Part shown: positions 26,638 through 33,800 of the stretch, in pieces
Layout: the number at the start of each line of letters is the position of its first letter
Position numbering within the stretch: the first letter of the stretch is position 1
NCBI GenBank assembly: GCA_964513925.1
Contig: CAZENR010000008.1
Coordinates: forward strand, 1 to 64,000
Direction of reading: 5' to 3'
Length of the DNA: 64,000 nucleotides
From: DAORHV01 sp964513925
GTDB taxonomy: Bacteria; Patescibacteriota; Gracilibacteria; Peribacterales; Peribacteraceae
The notes under the pieces: model-generated
What the model saw: only the letters and a program-made list of their open reading frames with translations
Told to the model about the DNA's origin: nothing
Databases searched by the model: none
Translations under genes and position numbers: made by a program

Positions 26638-26892
26638 ATGCCATCGGTCTCCGATCTCCGCCGCCAAGTCGACACGCTCGACCGCCAACTTGTGGAATTG
26701 CTCTCCCGCCGCACTACGGTGGTAAAGCAGATTCTTGCCCATCTTTCCGAGGAAGAGCCAGATCGCGAGCGCGAACAGCAGGTGTTAAGCAACTGGCTGG
26801 AAGAAGGCTTTGACTATGATTTGGACGAGAACGCCTTGGAGAAAGTATGCAAGGCGGTGATGGAGTTGGGGAGGAAGTCGAGGGAGGCCTAG
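26638..26892 (+). CDS. Chorismate mutase type II-like small protein
   Basis: 84 residues. LRRQVDTLDRQLVELLSRR matches helix 1 of AroQ-type mutases (both Arg of the active site present), and PDREREQQVL corresponds to the D-R-E segment of helix 2. The loop between them is short and I find no equivalent of the catalytic Lys, so activity is uncertain. Chorismate mutase makes prephenate for Phe/Tyr synthesis; no shikimate-pathway gene is nearby. ATG 26638 follows a GATACG box by 6 nt. Confidence 0.6.
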   Translation: MPSVSDLRRQVDTLDRQLVELLSRRTTVVKQILAHLSEEEPDREREQQVLSNWLEEGFDYDLDENALEKVCKAVMELGRKSREA

Positions 26893-27061
26893 TCGATACC
26901 ATCCAAGTCGCCAAGCTGCATTTTTTGTGATTGTAAGGGGATTCCGAGATTCCCAGACTCCTTGGACTCCGCAGGCAAGACTGAGGATATTTTGGATTCT
27001 TGGAGTCACGGAGCCTTGGAATCCTGTTTGATTGCAGCAACTTCACCAAAACACCTTTTTC
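26893..27061 (+). repeat. Intergenic GACTCC-type repeat region upstream of pilT
   Basis: 26948-26974 and 26991-27025 contain repeated, partly palindromic units such as GACTCCTTGGACTCCGC and GGATTCTTGGAGTC. The unit at 26956-26972 matches 21661-21677 at 16 of 17 positions. No gene is visible. Confidence 0.6.
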
Positions 27062-27070
27062 TGGTATACT
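27062..27070 (+). promoter_or_regulatory. pilT extended -10 promoter (leaderless)
   Basis: TGG followed by TATACT (27065-27070), ending 6 nt before ATG 27077. No convincing -35. Confidence 0.7.
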
Positions 27071-27076
27071 GGTCAG

Positions 27077-28081
27077 ATGGCCCAGAACCTTTGGAAGCTG
27101 GCAATGGATAAGGACGCCTCCGACCTGCACGTACTCTGCGGGTACCCGGCCATGCTGCGCATAGACGGCGCACTGGTACCGGCTGGAGACAAGCCGCTTT
27201 CGGCGGCCGAGGTAACACAGATCCTCAAAGACTTTTTGGACGAAGACCAGCTGAAGCGTTTCCACGCGGTAAAAGACCTGGATTGCTCCTACACCCTGGC
27301 AGACGGCACGCGCTTCCGTGTGAACTGCCACATGGTGGGTGGCGAACCGGCCTTTGCTGCGCGCCTTATTCCTTCTTCCATTCCGTCCGTAGAAGATTTG
27401 GCATTGCCCCAGGTGGTGCTGGATATTTGTCGCCGCGAGGATGGCCTGGTGCTGTTTACCGGCCCAACCGGCAGCGGCAAGAGCACATCTATGGCCGCCA
27501 TTCTGCAGCGCATCAACGAAGAGAGTCCGGTGAACATCATCACCCTGGAAGATCCGGTGGAGTTCCGCTTTAAGCCCAAGAAGGCCATTGTCCGCCAGCG
27601 CGAACTGGGCAGCGACTTCGTCAGCTTTCCCGAAGGACTAAAGCACGTGCTGCGCCAAGACCCCGACATTGTGATGGTGGGCGAAATGCGCGACTTAGAA
27701 AGCATTGGCTTAGCCCTCACGCTGGCCGAAACAGGCCACTTGGTGCTGGCAACGCTACACACGCCGAACACGGTGCAGAGCATAGATCGCATTGTAGACG
27801 TGTTCCCAGCGCACCAGCAGAACCAGGTACGCTTGCAGCTGGCCATGTCGCTAAAGGCCGTTGTTGCGCAGCGCCTGGTACCCAAGAAGGGCGGTGGTCG
27901 TCTGGCCAACCGCGAAATTCTGGTACGCACGCCTGCCGTTTCCAGCATCATTCGCGATCATCGTTTGGCCGAATTGGAGAGCGTCATTCAAACCGGTGCC
28001 AGCGAGGGGATGGTGACATTCGATAAAGACTGGAAGCGCCTTGTAAAAGAGGGGCTGGTGGAAGTGGAGCAGCAGGGCTAG
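27077..28081 (+). CDS. pilT: Type IV pilus retraction ATPase PilT
   Basis: 334 residues. N-terminal PAS-like domain (KDASDLHVLCGYPAMLRIDG), Walker A GPTGSGKST (~129-137), Asp box with HVLRQDPDIVMVGEMRD, Walker B, and the PilT signature TLHTPNTVQSIDRIVDVFP followed by QVRLQLAMSLKAVVAQRLVP. The hexameric cytoplasmic ATPase disassembles the pilus and powers twitching or DNA uptake. No other pilus gene is in the window. The leaderless promoter fixes ATG 27077. The gene converges on the S41 gene with a 4 bp overlap. Confidence 0.95.
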   Translation: MAQNLWKLAMDKDASDLHVLCGYPAMLRIDGALVPAGDKPLSAAEVTQILKDFLDEDQLKRFHAVKDLDCSYTLADGTRFRVNCHMVGGEPAFAARLIPSSIPSVEDLALPQVVLDICRREDGLVLFTGPTGSGKSTSMAAILQRINEESPVNIITLEDPVEFRFKPKKAIVRQRELGSDFVSFPEGLKHVLRQDPDIVMVGEMRDLESIGLALTLAETGHLVLATLHTPNTVQSIDRIVDVFPAHQQNQVRLQLAMSLKAVVAQRLVPKKGGGRLANREILVRTPAVSSIIRDHRLAELESVIQTGASEGMVTFDKDWKRLVKEGLVEVEQQG

Positions 28082-29166
28082 TTGAGCAAGTCGATGGCAT
28101 ACGACAGCGCTGGGTCGTTGGTGGCATCTGGCGGCGGGTTTACGATGTCGGCAATGCCGTGCACGTACTGGGCGTCGAACAAGATGCGCGCCTCGGACTT
28201 TGGCAGCAGAAAGGCATCTGCCGGCGCGCGGAACAGTCGTAGCACGCCGTTGGCCCGCAGCGTAAGCAGAGCTGTATCGTTGGCCTGCTGCTCGGTGAGC
28301 ACCACGGTTACCGGCTTGGTGCCCGCGGTCTTCAGCGCGCCGACTAACAGCGCCACACCTGGTGATGGATTGCTCGACACCAGCACGACTACCGGCGTAT
28401 CCAGCGGCAACAGCGGCTTACCCTCGGTACGTACGGCACTGGCGCTGGTTGCGGTTTGCAGGGTGGCAATGGTGCTGTCTTCCGGCAGCAGGAAGCCAAG
28501 TACGGAAAGCAGCGGCTCTAGCTGTCCTCCGGGGTTACTGCGCACATCCAGTACCACGCCGCGCGGGTTTTGCGTCTGCGTTTGCGTAGTGATCATTGTG
28601 CGAATGCGCTGCGCCGCATCGTGCGAAAAACTGCGAAGAGTAAGCACCGCCACTCTGCCCTGCATTGTGGCGCTGGCATCCTCTCGTTGTATGCGCTCGC
28701 GCACCAGAATCGCCTGTATTTCTCCTACATTGCGTCGGCCAAGCGTGATCACTATTTGCGTGCCCTCCTTGCCTCCCAGCTTGGCTGCAAGCTGCTCGGG
28801 GCTGATGTTGCTGCCTACGGGCTGCCCATCTAATTCCAGAATATCGTCCTCGGCCTGCATGCCGGCCATAGCTGCCGGAGAGCCGATCTTGATGCGCGAT
28901 ACCCAAAGACGCTTGCCGCTTTTGCGCAGCGTTACTCCGGCGTCTACATAGTTAGCAAGTGGCTTGCCACGGCGCGGGAGAGCGGAGCCAGTTTGTTGTG
29001 CCGGCTGCGCTAGCGAAGGGCCGGACAACTTTTGATAGCGCTCCTGAATGCGCAAACATGTACGCACCTCGTATACGCGGTCGGTGCGCTCGCAAGGCGA
29101 AGCGGCGTGGGTGGTGCCAGCTCCAACAAGCCACATGCCAACCAATAGTGTTGCCCAACTGCGCAT
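28078..29166 (-). CDS. Secreted S41 (CtpA-like) protein, probably catalytically inactive
   Basis: 362 residues. Signal peptide MRSWATLLVGMWLVGAGTTH then AAS; PDZ domain (~90-165: GVTLRKSGKRLWVSRIKIGS); S41 core with VLDVRSNPGGQLEPLLSVLG (~225) and VLVSSNPSPGVALLVGALK (~290). In active family members a Ser in the SASASE region pairs with a Lys about 25 residues later. Here the Ser may survive as NPSPG, but the position expected for Lys reads LTEQQAND, with Gln at +25. I infer a pseudoprotease that may bind rather than cut C-terminal tails. ATG 29166 starts the signal peptide. Confidence 0.7.
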   Translation of the reverse strand: MRSWATLLVGMWLVGAGTTHAASPCERTDRVYEVRTCLRIQERYQKLSGPSLAQPAQQTGSALPRRGKPLANYVDAGVTLRKSGKRLWVSRIKIGSPAAMAGMQAEDDILELDGQPVGSNISPEQLAAKLGGKEGTQIVITLGRRNVGEIQAILVRERIQREDASATMQGRVAVLTLRSFSHDAAQRIRTMITTQTQTQNPRGVVLDVRSNPGGQLEPLLSVLGFLLPEDSTIATLQTATSASAVRTEGKPLLPLDTPVVVLVSSNPSPGVALLVGALKTAGTKPVTVVLTEQQANDTALLTLRANGVLRLFRAPADAFLLPKSEARILFDAQYVHGIADIVNPPPDATNDPALSYAIDLLN

Positions 29167-29340
29167 ATGGCAACGGTACTGGATACATTTTTTTGGCTCA
29201 AGGGTTACAGTGCCAACGAGGTTGCAGACGGAGTGCTGAGTATAATGACTACAACGTGCAGTACGAACGTACCGATAAATAGTGCAAGGAGGCGGCGGTT
29301 GCTCATAAAGGAGTAGGGGAGGAGGCGATGCCACTATGAT

Positions 29341-29545
29341 AAAAGCCCCCTACGCGCGAGGGCAGATGCCCAAAGCCACCTCTACAGCGCCTTCATTGTT
29401 TTTGCTTAGCGGCAAGCCAAAAAGGAGGTTCTAGATCGGTCTAGAACCTCCTTAAACACTCACGAAAGGGGCTTCGCCCCTCTCGTGCACTCTCCCGAAT
29501 ATGGGAGCGCTCCAGCCCGGAGTGAATCCGGGCTTCGCGCGTTCG
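29341..29545 (+). ncRNA. Hairpin-rich intergenic segment, third copy of the tRNA 3' element
   Basis: Read on the plus strand, 29461-29540 holds H1 CACGA-AA-GGGGC-TTC-GCCCC-TC-TCGTG, H2 CTCCC-GAATAT-GGGAG and H3 GCGC-TCC-AGCCCGGA-GTGAA-TCCGGGCT-TC-GCGC. Internal loops AA/TC and TCC/TC and the loop GAAYRT match the element behind tRNA-Leu; there is no tRNA here. A TATGAT box at 29335-29340 could start a plus-strand RNA, but this is weak. As DNA it lies directly 3' of the minus-strand lipoprotein gene. Confidence 0.45.
29422..29453 (-). terminator. Terminator of the lipoprotein module, minus strand
   Basis: Perfect 14 bp stem AAGGAGGTTCTAGA / TCTAGAACCTCCTT around a 4-nt loop; on the minus strand it is followed by TTTGG, extending a run of five T. 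It lies about 95 bp after the lipoprotein stop. Confidence 0.7.
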
Positions 29546-30094
29546 TTACTTCGTCCACCGGAACGTCTCAAATATCTCCTTGGCCTGCTCTCTGTTATCC
29601 GTCATCTGGCTGATGCAGATGACCACCGTCTTGCCGTCGTTTTCGGAGCAGAATGCATACGCATGTGGTGCCGCACCACACTTCATGTTGGAAGTGTCGA
29701 ACATGTATCCTTCTTGCTTAGAGAGCTCCCAGATATCTGCTCGCCCCCATCCTGCCTTGCCATTCGAGATGATGAGCGGTTCTGTCTGCGATGCGCCGGT
29801 GAGGGAGGGGGAGCAGGGAGAATGCAATTCATGGAGCTCAATAGCACGCATCCCATTAGCACCATTGCTTGGGTATCCAAAATAGAAGTATTCGCCACTA
29901 GGCGCTTTCTCCGCATACGCATAACCAGCGAGAGCGGTTATTCGATAGCCAAACGAACTTTCATAAACTGGTAGTTTGACGTGCGAATTAACAGTCAAGT
30001 CCTCGGAGCCCGTACAGGCTCCGAGGAGTAACGGAATAATGCTAACTAGTAACAATTTCATAGAGTTTCCCATAATTGAGTTTGAGGATTCCAT
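29546..30094 (-). CDS. Lipoprotein of duplicated module (copy 2)
   Basis: 182 residues. The segment MKLLLVSIIPLLLGACTGSE gives a type II signal with lipobox LGAC, so it should be lipid-anchored outside. It is a paralogue of the lipoprotein at 30324: CSPSLTGASQTE and CSENDGKTVVICISQMTDN, ending AKEIFETFRWTK, are nearly the same, while the N-terminal halves have diverged. The start MESSNS overlaps the end of the preceding gene by 37 bp, exactly as in copy 1; an internal ATG at 30061 would give a more typical signal peptide. The arrangement suggests a partner of the upstream domain, perhaps a protective (immunity-like) lipoprotein, which is inference. Confidence 0.75.
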   Translation of the reverse strand: MESSNSIMGNSMKLLLVSIIPLLLGACTGSEDLTVNSHVKLPVYESSFGYRITALAGYAYAEKAPSGEYFYFGYPSNGANGMRAIELHELHSPCSPSLTGASQTEPLIISNGKAGWGRADIWELSKQEGYMFDTSNMKCGAAPHAYAFCSENDGKTVVICISQMTDNREQAKEIFETFRWTK

Positions 30095-30327
30095 TTTTTA
30101 GTTTGATCAATAGAAAGCCATGCATCGACAATGCGACCATCTTGTAGCTGGTGTACCCACACCACCCTCTCCCCCACAGTCCCATCGGCATTCCAGGCGT
30201 AGGCAACGTTCTCAGCAACACGATGGCCATTCTCTAGGTAGTAAGAGCCATCTGCATTGCGCTTGTCTTGGCGTACCATAGCGATGCGCTGGGAGTCGTT
30301 GACCAAACTGCATGCGGACGCGCTCAT
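30058..30327 (-). CDS. Orphan copy of the C-terminal domain of the 1774-aa surface protein
   Basis: 89 residues. VVWVHQLQDGRIVDAWLSID, then QTKKWNPQTQLWETL, aligns with IVWVEKLPDGTIINGWLKAD, then FLKKWNPLTQLFEDR, at the end of the large protein at 30830. The upstream NDSQRIAMVRQDK aligns with NTAEHLVLDRRDQ. It therefore consists only of the terminal domain and has no signal peptide. ATG 30327 overlaps the TGA of lipoprotein copy 1 (ATGA), and its own end overlaps lipoprotein copy 2 by 37 bp. This is the layout of an orphan C-terminal module left after tandem duplication. The fold may be SH3-like; no toxin motif is visible. Confidence 0.7.
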   Translation of the reverse strand: MSASACSLVNDSQRIAMVRQDKRNADGSYYLENGHRVAENVAYAWNADGTVGERVVWVHQLQDGRIVDAWLSIDQTKKWNPQTQLWETL

Positions 30328-30866
30328 TTCGTCCACCGAAACGTCTCGAATATCTCCTTCGCCTGCTTTGAGTTGTCTGTCATCTGACTAATGCAGATGA
30401 CCACCGTCTTGCCGTCTTTTTCGGAGCAGAGGGCATAACCAGCACCGGACACGATTGGGCGACATAGTGGTTCCTGCATATTTGGGAAATCGCCAGTGTA
30501 ATAAATGTCGAAATAATCGACTTTGCCCCACTCCGCTTTCCCGTTGGCATTGGGCAGCTGCTCCGTCTGCGATGCGCCGGTGAGGGAGGGGGAGCAGGAT
30601 GAATTTGAATCAATAATTTTAATCAGCACGTCCCCAGTTATAGATGTATTTGCATAGCCAAAGAATGTCGTTTTCTGATCAGCTTTACGATCAACAAAAT
30701 CAGACGGAATGTCAACTACATATTCAGATGCTTGATAAGAATAACGAGTATCAACTGTTGTATGGATACTCGTAGTATTTGGCTGGTTACTTGCAGAGCA
30801 GCCAGCCAAATATAAAGCCAATAATAGACCTAACGATCTTCGAATAGTTGAGTTAGAGGATTCCAT
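30324..30866 (-). CDS. Lipoprotein of duplicated module (copy 1)
   Basis: 180 residues with signal II sequence RRSLGLLLALYLAGCSAS (lipobox LAGC). The mature part shares CSPSLTGASQTE, CSEKDGKTVVICISQMTDN and FETFRWTK with the copy at 29546, and is divergent elsewhere. DNA identity is high in the shared blocks, so the duplication is either recent or kept alike by gene conversion. Its ATG overlaps the last 37 bp of the large surface protein gene, implying coupled expression. Possible roles: partner, chaperone or immunity protein for the terminal domain. Confidence 0.75.
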   Translation of the reverse strand: MESSNSTIRRSLGLLLALYLAGCSASNQPNTTSIHTTVDTRYSYQASEYVVDIPSDFVDRKADQKTTFFGYANTSITGDVLIKIIDSNSSCSPSLTGASQTEQLPNANGKAEWGKVDYFDIYYTGDFPNMQEPLCRPIVSGAGYALCSEKDGKTVVICISQMTDNSKQAKEIFETFRWTK

Positions 30867-33800
30867 TTTTTAAGAAAGTTATCGGCTTTTAACCAGCCGT
30901 TAATAATTGTTCCGTCTGGTAACTTTTCTACCCATACTATTTTGCCCATCTGCTCAATCGTCTTCCCTTCCTCCCATGCCAACCAGTGCTGCTGGGTTTG
31001 CACACCTGGCGTGAGGGGCAATTGATCGCGCCTGTCGAGTACCAGGTGCTCTGCGGTATTGACCCAGCCCAGAGCATCATTCCACGTCACTACTCGTGAT
31101 GCATTGTCTGCAATTGTTGCCCAGTTCTCATCTGGCCCTGCATCAAACGCCTTCACTGTGGTGAGTCCTGCTGCAAAGACTGCCTTGCGCAGGTCAATTG
31201 CTTCATTATCAATTTTCGCAAAGATATGGTTGTGAGCATTGTCTAGCCCTTCACTGTATGAGCCATCTTCGTTGCGAGACTCCCTACCTCCAGTGAAGCC
31301 AATACTCTCCTTTGCGCGAACGAATTTGCCATCCCAGACAAAGATCTTCTCCGTCGTGTCCACCACAATCCCATTCTCTGTCTCCTGATGGCGAATTTCG
31401 TAGATGTCTCTTTCTTGTAGCTCTATTGAGCCATTCACCATGACCTCTACGATTTCCTTCCTCCCGGTCGCGAAGATGGGCATATGCAGATATCCGCTTT
31501 GCCAGTGAACGGTGATACCGTTGCGTGTGGTGACGTGATCAATGGTGATCGCACCGGTATTCAGATCTTTTTGAACATCTGCTGTGTATGCCCCTATCCG
31601 CAAAATGCCTTCAGCCATTGCTTTTACAACATCTCCACGATCAGAATCGCCGCCTTCATTGCTGTTCACATCAACAGCATGGTATTCATGACCATCATGG
31701 TATCCGGAGCCCAAATTCCAATACCTTCCTTGCGGGTTGGCAACCGGGAAGTTGTTGGCAACTTCGGTTAATACAACATTCTGACGTTGGTGCTCCGCAC
31801 CCTGAGGAAGCGTTGAGAAATCGCCACTTTCAGGCTGACCATCCCACTGCAACGTGATGAGGTCACTGTAGCCGCCTCCGATGACGTTGTTGCCCGTATC
31901 CCACACCGCAACTTTAATGCGCACTTGGCCGCTGAAGGATTGCCCTAATTGCGAGAGAGGAAGATCGTAGAACAGCTTGCCGAATGCATTCGGTGTCCAT
32001 TGAGGATCGAGAATTAGCGTCTTATTCGCATCGGCAATGGAAATGCGAGCATGCTTCGGCGTTTGGTTTGGCAGCACCGGTGGCGAGAACATGATGCGCA
32101 CTGTGCCAGAAGTGTACGCCTGCTTATCGGTACTGACGAGCATGTCAGTACCACGTTCAATGAAGTTTGTAGAAAACGCCGAGAAGATCTTCCCAAAACC
32201 TGCTTGTGTAAATAGCAGTCGCATGCCGCCAAACAGGCGCTCAGCATCGTGGCTGCGAGTCATGTTGTAGAGCTGAGTAGGATCGATGCCTATGACGCGT
32301 GCGACTTTCGCAACGATAGTCATGCTGTGTGCGCTGTCCCCCGCCCAAATGTTCTGAAACATGCCCATGAAGATCTTTCCGGCAGCAGTTGATGTATCGA
32401 CATACACATCATTAATCTTTGGATATGTCTGCCCAAGCGGAGGATTGTATAATCCGTAGATTTCTTGGAATACCGCTGTTGGATCACTACGACCAATATT
32501 TGCAACAACCGCTTTCAATGCACTTGTGGTAGTTTCCGGATTTGGTTCACTACCACCAAAGCCATCTGGAGGAACGTCGCGACCAGTATCGTGTAAATAC
32601 GTGAACAGCAATTGCTGGTACAGCGAAGGATCACCATACCGCGTATCGCCAGTTGAGAGGAGTCTCTGCTGTCTCCACTGCGAGAACTGTGTGTCTGCTT
32701 GCCCATTACTTACTACCGTCGGCCCAGCGTAACTGCTAGGCTTCCATTCTAGTAACCACGTCCCATCTGGTTGCTGTGTAGCCACCCGCTTCTCGCTGCT
32801 CTCCCCTTGCAGCTTCAGCGTCCTCCCATCCACCACTCTCCTGCCATCGGGCAGCACCACGGTTACGCTGAGTACACCGTTCTCGGGAGTTGCGAAGTTG
32901 AGGGAGACGGACTTGGCAGCTTGGCCTGCGAGCGTGAACGAGACTTCTCTGGCATTAGGAGTGCCTTCGTTGGTAATCACCCGCACTGTGCCCCCGGTTT
33001 GGCCTGCATTCCACACATTCAGGAGCACGTTGCCGCTGCTGGGGGTTATAGCCCTCCCGGTGTCTGGCACAGACGTCAGTCCGTCACTCACGCCTTCGCC
33101 TGGGCCGAGGTTACGAATGGCCAAGATATCGGTACGGATGGTCATAGCCTCCGGCGGCAGGATGTCTGCTGCGTTGGCAGACTGGATATGGCCAATGTCC
33201 ACAGTGCCGGGGTCTTGGGTGCTGCCGCTGGTAAGGTAAATGACTACCTGGCTGGGGGCGCCGGGATACAGGATCACGGTCTTGCCGACAATGCGGTAGT
33301 AGTCTTGGGAGAGCTCGGTATCACCCCCGGAGGTATGGTAGTGCACCTTTTGCGGAGTAGCGCTGCCCTGCAAGGTACTCAAGGTAATGGCGCTGTACTG
33401 GCTTTGGTTACGCACCACGCCCACCTTGTACGGATCGAACCGGCCCACTGCCAGGTACCCCGGGCTTGGCCCACGCCGAAGCGTGTCATCGTTCTGGCGC
33501 CAGTCGGGCGCATTGACCAGCAGACCAGTGGGTGTTGTTTCCAATGTGTGCGGTACGGTTGGCTGCGACTGCGCGTTGTTCCCGGCAATAGCGATGGTGT
33601 CCAAGGTCAGCGTGGCATAGCGCCGGCCATTGGCTGCCTCCCGCAAGATGTCCCACTTCTCTGCATCGGGGATACTGCTGTGGGCAGGTTGTGCGAAGTA
33701 GGCAAGACTCGCGCCGCCGAACTGCGGGAAGCTCTTAAAGCCATTCTGGTTCCACCACTCCCACGCGTAGCGACTGGCTTGGTACTGGCCGTCGCGACTG

